From Siphonodentalium dalli (taxonomy: Eukaryota > Mollusca > Scaphopoda > Gadilida > Siphonodentaliidae), in the NCBI GenBank assembly GCA_032622095.1, contig CP136069.1, positions 103,816,278-103,880,277 of the forward strand: 64,000 bases of DNA, read 5' to 3'. The notes beneath the pieces are model-generated. The model ran no database searches. It worked only from the letters and a program-made list of their open reading frames with translations, and was not told the origin of the DNA. Of this stretch, positions 34,560 to 46,500 are shown piece by piece (the first letter of the stretch is position 1; each line of letters opens with the position of its first letter). The position numbers were made by a program, and so were the translations under genes.

Positions 34560-36000
34560 GGGGGGGGGGGGGGCAAAGTTTAGTCCGGGAACGTATGCCG
34601 GGGTGGATGGTCGATAGAACCAACAAACAAATTTTTTTCGCAACTCAAAATGTTTTTTCCTGCATGTCTTTTGACTGTTTTTGCTGTTTAATTGGCTTAA
34701 AACACCTTAATTAATAAGAATAATTGAGAATAAAAGAAATAATGTAATGCTAACTGCTATTGACCGACTGCAGGCAGTTATCGTATTGTATTTTGTTGCA
34801 GATTTTGTTGGTGTCGGTCCCAGCTATCAGTCCAAGGTAAATTCAAACATAAATTTCCGAGGCGTAACGACAATTTTTTTAAACAAAGACTGTCTTTTAA
34901 AATATCTTAATTATATCAAACCAAGCTAATCAAATATAGGCCTACACACCTGTAATAAAATATATGCAGGCCTACTGACAGAAGACTTATTCTGTTTTGT
35001 TTTACGCAGACGGGAGGGTTTGAATAGCTGATTAGTTTTATTCAATAACTCAACAGCGCTGAAGGGAATTTTCATATAAACTAGCTGTACATATATAAAC
35101 AACAACAATTTTCATAAAAAATATAATGATGCATAATTATAGAACTGAACTTGACATAATTCTACAGAAGTATTACTGACGACATAATAGACCTATTAAA
35201 AGTCATTATTGCAGGAGGGATTTCTTCCGCACGTAGCTAGGCCTATGCGCCCGGGTGGGTGGGTGGTAGATGGGACCAACAAATCTCTGCTTCAGTGTTA
35301 AAAGGAGGTGGGTGTCCAAAAATGGTCGGAAAAAAACTGCCGAAAACGGAAGAAAAAAAAATTATGCGAGAGTGGGTGGGTCCCAACAACGTTCCATTTG
35401 CATGAATTCCACGGAAAAGCAGCCATATGGAGACCGAGCATGGGTAGACCTATATATTTGCACCAAAAGAATGTCATTGGAGAATGTTGTTGCTTCTTCT
35501 GTATTTCATTATTACTATCCAATGAATATATTTTGGAATGGTCATTGCCCACACTATACAATCTCTTTAACACCAGATATTGTGTGACTGGGGGGGATCA
35601 ATGATGCGCGCATGCGCAGTCAACGCATATTTTCATATTTGGCCAAATAAGGTCAAATGAACCCAAATATCATTTTCAAGCAGCTCAAGGGTCATTCTAT
35701 GTTAATAATGAGGCATGTGTTTAAATGTTATTTTTGTCACATTTCCCATATCACAATCAGACTCAATTGCCATAGTAGCTAGGCCTATCCCCCTTTTGCA
35801 CATCTATTTTGGTAAAATTACGGTTTAACCCTAGCTACCACCAACCCGTTTCGAAGGTAAAAATCGTCACATAGCAACCCTTGCCATGGCAAGTATTTTC
35901 GAGATTGTCACCATATCTGAAAATACGTGGGACCTAATATACACATGTGCCAAGTTTTATGATTTTATGAAAATGTCTGCACTTGTTACACAAACAAAAA
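34560..36000. other. no supported gene; G-run
   Basis: A run of about 15 G occurs near 34559-34573. Short frames (34747-34929, 35270-35587) have no recognisable domains. TAGGCCTA-type short motifs recur (34937, 34968, 35240), a composition seen in several marine invertebrate genomes. Confidence 0.4.
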
Positions 36001-36022
36001 ACTATACCTAAAAAATCGCACG

Positions 36023-36394
36023 GTGATTCCGTCACGCTCACCATCTGGTAAATATCTACACTTCATTATACATTTATACAATATAAATATGTTGTTTGTC
36101 AGGCGAATTCTTAACCCGTTTTGTACAGAGCCAATGCAAGTATATAGGCCTATGTTATGTGTAACAATTCAGAGTTATCTTGATAATGAAGGGTAAGGGA
36201 ACTTTTCGTGTGATTCCGTCACGGCCGAACTTTTGTTTATACCGATGCAGATCAACTTCCATTATGTATTTCTTATGTATCACTTTGCTCCATCATTCTA
36301 AAAAAAATAGTAGGCGAAATATCATTGGTATATATGAACCACATACGGTCGGGTACAAGTTGAAAAAAGCTCTGCGTTTGGTGATTCCGTCACG
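36023..36394. repeat. three spaced GTGATTCCGTCACG blocks
   Basis: The exact 14-mer occurs at 36023-36036, 36210-36223 and 36381-36394, 187 and 171 bp apart. Its ends (GTGA / TCAC) can pair. Moderately similar sequence follows each block, so this looks like a decayed ~180-bp tandem repeat. A 123-codon frame across it (36180-36551) repeats with the block and is probably not a gene. Confidence 0.6.
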
Positions 36395-36551
36395 CTGGAA
36401 TTCATGTTTGATGGACCATTTTTACGATAGCGAGAATGATGCATCATGGGATATAAATTCCCAAAACATTAACACGTGCGAGGAAAGCCACATGCATCTA
36501 CTATATAAGAGCTTTACAGTGGGTCTACAACACACATATATAGGCCTATAG

Positions 36552-37204
36552 GCCTAACGTTAAACTTTATTATTTTTGATAGTTTTTGCGTGAAATTTTA
36601 AACAAATATCAGGTACATATAACTCTCCGAGAATGTTAAAAACAATTTGTAACTATTATACTCATAGTGATTGTATTGATTTTATGTGACAAAAAATAGA
36701 CGGGAACATGTGGTCACAATTTAATTGCGTTAACTCATGCAGTGAATGCATGCATGTTGAAGTTTTGCGGTCAGAAAACACCTGCTAAAAATAGTTTTAT
36801 TGGGAATTTTTTCACACAACATGCTCAGAGAATATAGAATAAACATAGCCCTACCTGGCTATCTAAAATTATTTCTGCGTGTTGGGATTATAATTAACCA
36901 TCATGCTACATGTCGTGCAACGGAGAGCGTTCAACTACGACGATAATACATTCACTCTTTCGTATCGCGGTCCTTTTCATAGTGTCCGACAAAATGTCCT
37001 TTACTAAAATGACCATTCCTTAAATTCCTTTGCCCCCCCCCCCCCTCACTGTATGATTCAATGACAGTGAACATGAAAAGAAATAAAAGAGTTTCTCATA
37101 CAAGAGTCCCCCCATTGGCTTTGTTTGGTTTTGTTCAGTGTTTGTTTTTGTTTTTTGCTCGTCTTTTTCTCGACGGGCCCCGGATCATTTCAGAAATCGA
37201 CCTA
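36552..37204. other. no supported gene
   Basis: AT-rich sequence with a 14-C run near 37033. Nothing else recognised. Confidence 0.4.
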
Positions 37205-37720
37205 GATCATGCCATGAATCTCTACTCTGGCTAACGGCCATAGAGATCATTTTCCAACAGTACAAAACCTGGGAACTTTTTGAAGTTTTGACAGGGATCA
37301 AGTCGAAAAAGTAACACGGGGAATATATTTCTTAGTTATATCAGTGGTTATATAGCTGTTCCTTAATAATATACTTCACTATAGGTGAAGGTCCCACTCG
37401 AAATTGCATGTTTTTCAGTGACTTTGTGAGTTGATATCGAAATATATAAACATTGAATTAATCACCCATGCATGCATGCAGGGAAAATCTGCATATAATT
37501 ATAAGCGACGCAAAGCAAATTCGCTCACAAAGTCATAAATCGTGAAAGTTCGAGTTGGGACCTTCACCTAATGAAGTATACATTATTAAGCCAGGAACTG
37601 AGACCGTGACGTATATACCCCCTGCGTTATTTTTCGACTTTATAACTTGAAGGTTCCCTGTCAAAACTTTAAAAAGTTCCAATGTGTTGTATACTGCATG
37701 GTGGAATATGATATCTACGG
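37205..37720. mobile_element. foldback MITE, GATCATGCC family, copy 3 (long arms)
   Basis: The left arm 37205-37410 contains GATCATGCCATGAATCTC, AACTTTTTGAAGTTTTGACA, TATACTTCACTATAGGTGAA and GGTCCCACTCGAA. It is mirrored at about 37545-37720 (TTCGAGTTGGGACC, TTCACCTAATGAAGTATA, CCCTGTCAAAACTTTAAAAA). The pairing is the longest of the family here. Confidence 0.8.
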
Positions 37721-37924
37721 GCGTTTCAAACGTTTGTAGGAGCAAACATCCGTTCTGTATAGCTTACCATGCAGGTCTGGTTGGAAACACAATCATTGAC
37801 GCTTTCAAAATACCCGATAACGGACCAATTTTCATTGTTTCAATGACCAAAAATATTGCCGTTAATAAATTGTATATGGGTTTAAAAAAAACATGAAAAC
37901 ACAATATGCAAATGCAATCTGTTG

Positions 37925-39165
37925 TATACCCCCCGCAACGAAGTTAGGGGGGTATACTGTAGTCGGCTTGTCCGTCGTCCGTCCGTCCGTGGACACAAAT
38001 TTGTCCGGAGTTTTTCTCAGTCGTTTTTCGATCAATTTCCGTGAAACTTGGCACAGACATCAACCACCATGGAAACATGTGCACCTGCGATTATGACGTC
38101 TGTCGGACTTTTTTGTTGGAGTTATCTCCCCTTTTTCGACTTAGAAAATTTTCGCAACATGTATAATTTTGTCCGAGCTTTTATTCCTACATTTTTAGGT
38201 GAATTCTTGTTAAACTTGGCACAGATATTTAGTACCATGGGAACCTGTGCACCTGCAATTATGACGTCTGTCCGACATTTTTGGTGGAGTTGTCCCCCTT
38301 TTTCAACTTAGAAATTTGTTTGCAACATGCATAATTTTGTCCCAGCTTTTATTTCTACATTTTTAAAGGTACTCAACCCGTAAAGAGGGTCCCCATCTCA
38401 ACAGATTCCAACAACAACAATCCGATCAGAGGGTCCTATATTACTATTTCTTTGGCTTTGGGGGTAAAAAATATTTGATTCGAGTCGAGGAACCCATCAA
38501 ACAAAGCTCAGAGTTATTAGATATTGATTTTTGAAAATTCTTATGTTCTCGAGATGAGTACTTATAACTGCCGTCAATTTGGTAACATGCTCGAGATTTT
38601 ACGCCAAAATTCTATTCAAACAGACAAGGATGGATAACTCTATAATCGAGTGGTAATAATTGACTACGTACTGGGCCAGTAAGAATTCCCGATAATGAAA
38701 AATAATAGATTTCTAAAATCGATATCTAACAAATCTGAGCTTTGATGGGTGACTTCCTCGACTCGAATCAAATTTTGTTGACCCCCGAAGCCATTGAAAT
38801 AGTAATTGAGAGGAGTTTTATCGGGTTGAGTACCTTTAAGTGAATTCTTTTTAAACTTGGCACTGATATTAAGTACCATGGGAACCTGTGAATATGATGT
38901 CTTTTTTTTTGTGGAGTCATTCCCCTTTTTCGACTTAGAACACTTTCGCAACATGCATAATTTTGTCTGAACTTTTATTCCTACATTTATTCGGTCAATA
39001 GGTTTAAGATTAGTAGTTATTGTTGTGCACTTACAATGGAAACTGTTATGTTATTATTTTAACTAAATGATTACTGACATGTGAATCATTTTAGTATTTT
39101 AAAAACACGGCGGGGGGGGGTGGGGGTATCCTTAGTCCCATTGGGACAGTCACACCTCTAGCTAT
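37925..39165. repeat. inverted copies of the ~147-bp GGGATAACTCC repeats
   Basis: The same blocks as 29561-31645 on the opposite strand, starting with the TATACCCCCC hairpin at 37926-37957. They then run through GTCCGTCCGTGGACACAAAT, GAAACTTGGCACAGACATC and TGCACCTGCGATTATGACG. They are interrupted by the TTAA-flanked MITE and end with GGGACAGTCACACCTCTAG near 39155, the complement of the block at 29848-29871. This gives the 11.8-kb element an overall inverted layout. Confidence 0.8.
38367..38835. mobile_element. 469-bp TTAA-flanked foldback MITE, Kolobok-like
   Basis: Ends AGGTACTCAACCCG and CGGGTTGAGTACCT are exact complements, flanked by TTAA at 38363-38366 and 38836-38839. The uninterrupted relative at 38190-38220 shows the empty context. 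Further inward, TTTGATTCGAGTCGAGGAA and TTAGATAT blocks are also inverted (arms ~135-170 bp). TTAA targets occur in piggyBac and Kolobok; the AGG terminus favours Kolobok. Confidence 0.85.
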
Positions 39166-39499
39166 TTTAGAACAAAATATTAATTAAGTTTATTACTATA
39201 TTAAAATTAAAATAACCGAAAATGAAATAATTTCATAATTGAAAAAGTTCATTTTTAATATTAAGCCACATGTCAGAGGACAAAGCTTAATATATCAGTG
39301 TGAAGCTGTGAGCAGAAAACCTGAACATATCGAAACTACCAGAGTCCAATAAGTGTGTCATAAGTGTAGACAAATCTTTATAAGTGTACCTACCTACACA
39401 TGTTGTAAAAGGGTGGGCAGCATTCCCAAACATTTAAAAACAAACATGACATTTGGAACTTATTTCCCATTCCTTATTCTCAAAAATGTCTCTTTTGGC

Positions 39500-39895
39500 C
39501 GATTTGATGGGATGGGTGGTTGGCCCGCCCCAAATACCCCCTAGAAACAAACCACCCCACCCATCACCCCCGGGGAGTACCACCCCGAGGCCGAGGGGGT
39601 GAAAATGAGGTATGGACCATTTTCGAGAACAGTAATGATTTTGGCCAATTTTATGGCATATGGGTGAGTGTTCTGCCCCAAATAGCCTATAGAAACACAC
39701 TTACCCCCCCCCCCCCCCATCACCCCCAGGGATTACCACCCGAGGGGGGTGAAATGGGGTATGGACCATTTTCGAGAACAGTAAGGATTTCGGCCGATTT
39801 GACGGCATGGGTGGGTGACTCACCCCAAATTCCATAGAAACACCTCGATTCGACCCCCCACCCACCCATCACCCCCCACCATCCACACAATGATG
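39500..39895. repeat. C/G-rich tandem repeat, about three ~150-bp units
   Basis: GCCCCAAATA or CACCCCAAATT, then TAGAAACA, a C-rich block, CCCATCACCCCC, and TATGGACCATTTTCGAGAAC recur near 39530, 39675 and 39822. C-runs differ in length between units. Proline/glycine-rich frames on both strands are by-products. Confidence 0.75.
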
Positions 39896-39903
39896 TAAAC
39901 TTA

Positions 39904-39939
39904 ATTCTCACTTCACTGTGAGTACAGTGAAGTGAGAAT
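39904..39939. repeat. perfect 16-bp stem hairpin
   Basis: ATTCTCACTTCACTGT at 39904-39919 and ACAGTGAAGTGAGAAT at 39924-39939 are exact complements with a 4-base loop. It could be a terminator-like or cruciform site, or a tiny foldback relic. Confidence 0.8.
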
Positions 39940-39959
39940 GACCATGTTTGCAGATGCAG

Positions 39960-40441
39960 ACCGGCTATTGGTGAATAAGTTAGATTAGCTAGGTGGAATT
40001 TTATTGTAATTTGTTTGTGTTAAATTAGCTAGATTCTAGTTAAATTCACTATATGTGTCTCAATTCTAAGTTGGATTAGCTACTTTTCAGCTAGGTCCAG
40101 TTTTCGTAAAATTTGTCTGTGTCAAATTAGCCAAATTCTAGCACAGAATTATATTTTCAATGTTGAATTAGCTAACTTCTAGCATATTGGAACATCCTTG
40201 GGGCCAAAAATTCTATAAGCTAAAAACTAACTAATATGTTAGCTAAGTTCTAGCATATATTATTAGCTAAGTTCTAGCTACACTAGATATTAACTAAAGT
40301 TTTAGCTAGGTTTTAGTGTAATTCTTAGCTATTATCTAGTATAGCTAAATTATAGCTAATAGTTTAGTGTATTTTTAGTACAATTATTAGCTAATATCTA
40401 GTTTAACTAAAAACATTAGTGTAGCTAAATTTTGGTAGGGG
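39960..40441. repeat. right subterminal AGCTA-motif field
   Basis: Counterpart of 28603-29250. TTAGCTA, ATCTAGT and TTCTAGC motifs recur irregularly up to the terminus GGTAGGGG. The field is shorter than the left one. Confidence 0.8.
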
Positions 40442-40539
40442 TAAAGCGACAGCATGTGCCACTAAATACTCAAACTATACGAAATTTCCTTCAAAATTGG
40501 TCGATTTTTACGTACCATCCCCCAGGATATCTGTAGGTG

Positions 40540-43500
40540 GTCAACCGAGGGTCAACTGGTCCGGGTTTTCTGAAAGGCGGGTAGGAATGGTGATTATGTG
40601 GGCATACAGCGACAGCTTGTGCCACTAAATACTTAAACTATACGAAATTTCCTTCAAAATTTGTCGATTTTTACGTTCCATCCCCCAGGATATCTGTAGG
40701 TGGTCAACCGAGGGTCAACTGGTCCGGATTTTCTGTTTAAAGGCGGGCTGTAATGGTGATTATGTGGACATAAAGTTACAGCTTGTGCCACTAAATACTC
40801 AAACTATACGAAATTTCCTTCAAAATTGGGCGATTTTTACGTGCCATCCTCCCAGGATATCTGTAGGTGGTCAACCGAGGGTCAACTGGTCCGGGTTTTC
40901 TAAAAGGAGGGTAGGAATGGTGATTATGTGGGCATAAAGCGACAGCTTGTGCCACTAAACACTTAAACTATACGAAATATCCTTCAAAATTTGTCGATTT
41001 TTACGTACCATCCCCCCAGGATAACTGTAGGTGGTCAAGCGATGGTCAACTGGTCCGAGTTTTCTGAAAGGCGGGTAGGAATGGTGAGTATGTGGGCATA
41101 AAGCGAAAGCTTGTGCCACTAAATACTCAAACTATACGAAATTTCCTTCAAAATTGTTCGATTTTTACGTAACATCCCCCAGGATATCTGTAGGTGGTCA
41201 ACCGAGGGTCAACTGGTCCGGGTTTTTGTAAGGCGGGTATGAGTGGTGATTATGTGGGCATAAAGCGACAGCTTGTGCCACTAAATACTCAAACTATACA
41301 AAATTTCCTTCAAAATTGGTCGATTTTTACGTGCCATCCCCCCAGGATAGCTGTAGGTGGTCAACCGAGGGTCAACTGGTTTGGGTTTTATGAAAGACGG
41401 GTTTTATGAAAGACGGGTAGGAATGGTGATTATGCGGGCATAAAGCGACAGCTTGTGCCACTAAATTCTCAAACTATACGAAATTTCCTTCAAAATTGGT
41501 CGATTTTTACGTACCATCCCCCCAGGATATCTGTAGGTGGGCAACCGAGTGTCAACTGGTCCGGGTTTTCTGAAAGACGGATAGGAATGGTGATTATGTG
41601 GGCATAAAGCTACAGCTTGTGCAACTAAATACTCAAACTATACGAAATTTTCATCAAAATTGGTCGATTTGTACGTACCATCCCCCCAGGATATCTGTAG
41701 GTGGTCAACCGAGGGTCAACTGGTCCGGGTTTTCTGTAAGGCGGGTAAGAATGGTGATTATGTTGGCATAAAGCGACAGCTTGTGCCACTAAATACTCAA
41801 ACTATACGAAATTTCCTTCAAAATTGGTCGATTTTTACGTGCCACTCCACCCAGGGTATGTGTAGGTTGTCAAACGAGGGTCAACTGGTCCGGGTTTTCT
41901 GTAAGGCGGGTAGGAATTGTGATTATGTGGGCATAAAGCGACAGCTTGTGCCACTAAATACTCGAACTATACGAAATTTCCTTCAAAATTGGTCGATTTT
42001 TACTTACCATCCCCCACAGGATATCAGTAGGTGGTCAACCGAGGGTCAACTCCTCCGGGTTTTATGTAAGACGGGTATGAATGGTGATTATGTGGGCATA
42101 AAGCGACAGCTTGTGCCACTAAATACTCAAACAATACGAAATTTCCATCAAAATTGGTCGATTTGTACGTACCATCCCCCCAGGATATATGTAGGTGGTC
42201 AACCGAGTGTCAACTGGTCCGGGTTTTCTGAAAGGCGGGTAGGAATGGTGATTATGTGGGCATAAAGCGACAGCTTGTGCCACTAAATACTCAAACTATA
42301 CGAAATTTCCTTCAAAATTGGTCGATTTTTACGTGCCATCCTCCCAGGATATCTGTAGGTGGTCAACCGAGGGTCAACTGGTCAGAGTATTCTGTAAGGC
42401 GGGTAGGAATGGTGATTATGTGGGAATAAAGCGACAGCTTGTGCCACTAAATACTCAAACTATACGAAATTTCCTTCAAAATTGGTCGATTTTTACGTAC
42501 CACCGCCCCAGGGTATCTGTAGGTGGTCAACCGAGGGTCAACTGGTCCGGGTTTTCTGAAAGGCGGGTAGGAATGGTAATTATGTGGGCATAAAGCGACA
42601 GCTTGTGCCACTAAATACTCAAACTATACGAAATTTCCTTCAAAATTGGTCGATTTTTACGTACCACCCCCCCCCCCCAGGGTATCTGTAGGTGGTCAAC
42701 CGAGGGTCAACTGGTCCGGGTTTTCTGAAAGGCGGGTAGGAATGGTAATTATGTGGGCATAAAGCGACAGCTTGTGCCACTAAATACTTAAACTATACGA
42801 AATTTCCTTCAAAATTTGTCGATTTTTACGTAACATCCCCCCAGGATATCTGTAGGTGGTCAAGCGAGGGTCAACTGGTCCGTGTTTTCTGTAAGGCGGG
42901 TAGGAATGGTGATTATGTGGGCATAAAGCGACAGCTTGTGCCAATAAATACTCAAACTATACGAAATTTCCTTCAAAATTGGTCGATTTTTACGTGCCAT
43001 CACTCAGGATATCTGTAGGTGGTCAACCGAGGGTCAACTGGTTCGGGTTTTATGAAAGGCGGGTAGGAATGGTGATTATGCGGTCATAAAGCGACAGCTT
43101 GTGCCACTATTAAAATACTCAAACTATACGAAATTTCCTTCAAAATTGGTCGATTTTTACGTACCATCCCCCCGAGATATCTGTAGGTGGTCAACAGAGT
43201 GTCAACTGGTCCGGGTTTTCTGAAAGACGGGTAGGAATGGTGATTATGTTGGCATAAAGCGACAGCTTGTGCCACTAAATACTCAATCTATACGAAATTT
43301 CCTTCAAAATTGGTCGATATTTACGTACCATCCCCCCCCCCCCAGGATAACTGTAGGTGATCAACCGAGGGTCAACTGGTCCGGGTTTTCTGTAAGGCGG
43401 GTAGGAATGGTGATTATGTGGGCATAAAGCGATATCTGTAGGTGGTCAACCGAGGGTCAACTGGTCCGAGTTTTCTGTAAGGCGGATTGGAATGGTGATT

Positions 43501-46500
43501 ATGTGGGCATAAAGCGACAGCTTGTGCAACTAAATACTCAAACTATACGAAATTTCCATAAAAATTGGTCGATTTGTACGTACCATCCCCCCAGGATATC
43601 TGTAGGTGGTCAACCGAGGGTCAACTGGTCCGGGTTTTCTGTAAGGCGGGTAAGAATGGTGATTATGTTGGCATAAAGCGACAGCTTGTGCCACTAAATA
43701 CTCAAACTATACGAAATTTCCTTCAAAATTTGTCGATTTTTACGTGCCACTCCACCCAGGGTATGTGTAGGTTGTCAAACGAGGGTCAAGTGGTCCGGGT
43801 TTTCTGTAAGGCGGGTAGGAATTGTGATTATGTGGGCATAAAGCGACAGCTTGTGCCACTAAATACTCGAACTATACGAAATTTCCTTCGAAATTGGTCG
43901 ATTTTTACTTACCATCCCCCCGGATATATGTAGGTGGTCAACCGAGGGTCAACTGGTCCGGGTTTTCTGAAAGGCGGGTAGGAATGGTGATTATGTGGGC
44001 ATAAAGCAACAGCTTGTGCCACTAAATACTCAAACTATACAAAATTTCCTTCAAAATTGGTCGATTTTTACATACCATCCCCCACAGGATATCAGTAGGT
44101 GGTCAACCGAGGGTCAACTCGTCCGGGTTTTATGTAAGACGGGTAGGAATGTTGATCATGTGGGCATAAAGCGACAGCTTGTGCCACTAAATACTCAAAC
44201 TATACGAAATTTCCATCAAAATTGGTCGATTTGTACGTACCATCCCCCCAGGATATATGTAGGTGGTCAACCGAGTGTCAACTGGTCCGGGTTTTCTGAA
44301 AGGCGGGTAGGAATGGTGATTATGTGGGCATAAAGCGACAGCTTGTGCCACTAAATACTCAAACTATACGAAATTTCCTTCAAAATTGGTCGATTTTTAC
44401 GTGCCATCCTCCCAGGATATCTGTAGGTGGTCAACCGAGGGTCAACTGGTCAGAGTATTCTGTATGGCGGGTAGGAATGGTGATTATGTGGGAATAAAGC
44501 GACAGCTTGTGCCACTAAATACTCAAACTATACGAAATTTCCTTCAAAATTGGTCGATTTTTATGTACCACCGCCCCCTAGGGTATCTGTAGGTGGTCAA
44601 CCGAGGGTCAACTGGTCCGGGTTTTCTGAAAGGCGGGTAGGAATGGTAATTATGTGGGCATAAAGCGACAGCTTGTGCCACTAAATACTCAAACTATTCG
44701 AAATTTCCTTCAAAATTGGTCGATTTTTACGTAACACCGCCCCCCCCCCCCTCAGGGTAGCTGTAGGTGGTCAACCGAGGGTCAACTGGTCCGGGTTTTC
44801 TGAAAGGCGGGTAGGAATGGTAATTATGTGGGCATAAAGCGACAGCTTGTGCCACTAAATACTTAAACTATACGAAATTTCCTTCAAAATTTGTCGATTT
44901 GTACGTAACATCCCCCGGGATATCTGTAGGTGGTCAAGCGAGGGTCAACTGGTCCGGGTTTTCTGTAAGGCGGGTAGGAATGGTGATTATGTGGGCATAA
45001 AGCGACAGCTTGTGCCACTAAATACTCAAACTATACGAAATTTCCTTCAAAATTGGTCGATTTTTACGTGCCATCACTCAGGATATCTGTAGGTGGTCAA
45101 CCGAGGGTCAACTGGTTCGGGTTTTATGAAAGGCGGGTAGGAATGGTGATTATGCGGTCATAAAGCGACAGCTTGTGCCACTATTAAAATACTCAAACTA
45201 TACGAAATTTCCTTCAAAATTGGTCGATTTTTACGTACCATCACTCAGGATATCTGTAGGTGGTCAACAGAGTGTCAACTGGTCCGGGTTTTCTGAAAGA
45301 CGGGTAGGAATGGTCATTATGTGGGCATAAAGCGACAGCTTGTGCAACTAAATACTCAATCTATACGAAATTTCCTTCAAAATTGGTCGATATTTACGTA
45401 CCATCCCCCCCCAGGATAACTGTAGGTGGTCAACCGAGGGTCAACTGGTCCGGGTTTTCGGTAAGGCGGGTAGGAATGGTGACTATGTGGGCATAAAGCG
45501 ATATCTGAAGGTGGTCAACCGAGGGTCAACTGGTCCGAGTTTTCTGTAAGGCGGGTAGGAATGGTGATTATGTGGGCATAAAGCGACAGCTTGTGCAACT
45601 AAATACTCAAACTATACGAAATTTCCATCAAAATTGGTCGATTTGTACGTACCATCACCCCAGGATATATGTAGGTGGTCAACCGAGGGTCAACTGGTCC
45701 GGGTTTTCTGTAAGGCGGGTAAGAATGGTGATTATGTTGGCATAAAGCGACAGCTTGTGCCACTAAATACTCAAACTATACGAAATTTCCTTCAAAATTG
45801 GTCGATTTTTACGTGCCATCCTCCCAGGATATCTGTAGGTGGTCAACCGAGGGTCAACTGGTCAGAGTATTCTGTAAGGCGGGTAGGAATGGTGATTATG
45901 TGGGAATAAAGCGACAGCTTGTGCCACTAAATACTCAAACTATACGAAATTTCCTTCAAAATTGGTCGATTTTTATGTACCACCGCCCCCCAGGGTATCT
46001 GTAGGTGGTCAACCGAGGGTCAACTGGTCCGGGTTTTCTGAAAGGCGGGTAGGAATGGTAATTATGTGGGCATAAAGCGACAGCTTGTGCCACTAAATAC
46101 TCAAACTATACGAAATTTCCTTCAAAATTGGTCGATTTTTACGTGCCATCCTCCCAGGATATCTGTAGGTGGTCAACCGAGGGTCAACTGGTCAGAGTAT
46201 TCTGTAAGGCGGGTAGGAATGGTGATTATGTGGGAATAAAGCGACAGCTTGTGCCACTAAATACTCAAACTATACGAAATTTCCTTCAAAATTGGTCGAT
46301 TTTTATGTACCACCGCCCCCCAGGGTATCTGTAGGTGGTCAACCGAGGGTCAACTGGTCCGGGTTTTCTGAAAGGCGGGTAGGAATGGTAATTATGTGGG
46401 CATAAAGCGACAGCTTGTGCCACTAAATACTTAAACTATACGAAATTTCCTTCAAAATTTGTCGATTTGTACGTAACATCCCCCGGGATATCTGTAGGTG

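Larger units (their letters stand above)
28603..40441. mobile_element. 11.8-kb TA-flanked element inserted in the satellite
   Basis: The left end CCCCTACCAAAAATCAG and right end CTAAATTTTGGTAGGGG are imperfect complements (first 12 bp exact). A TA lies on each side (28601-28602 and 40442-40443). Removing the insert restores the monomer junction GGGCATAAAGCG, so the target was that TA. Both ends carry ~480-640 bp of AGCTA-type motifs. Inside are inverted arrays of a ~147-bp repeat and several MITEs. No transposase frame is recognised. A TA duplication fits Tc1/mariner-like and some other superfamilies; the CCCCTACC terminus is not one I can assign. It is probably a large non-autonomous element. 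Confidence 0.85.

Noticed and set aside
34365..34643. 92-codon minus-strand frame through the G-run
   Set aside because: The Pro run comes from the poly-G tract, and no domain or homologous pattern is recognised.
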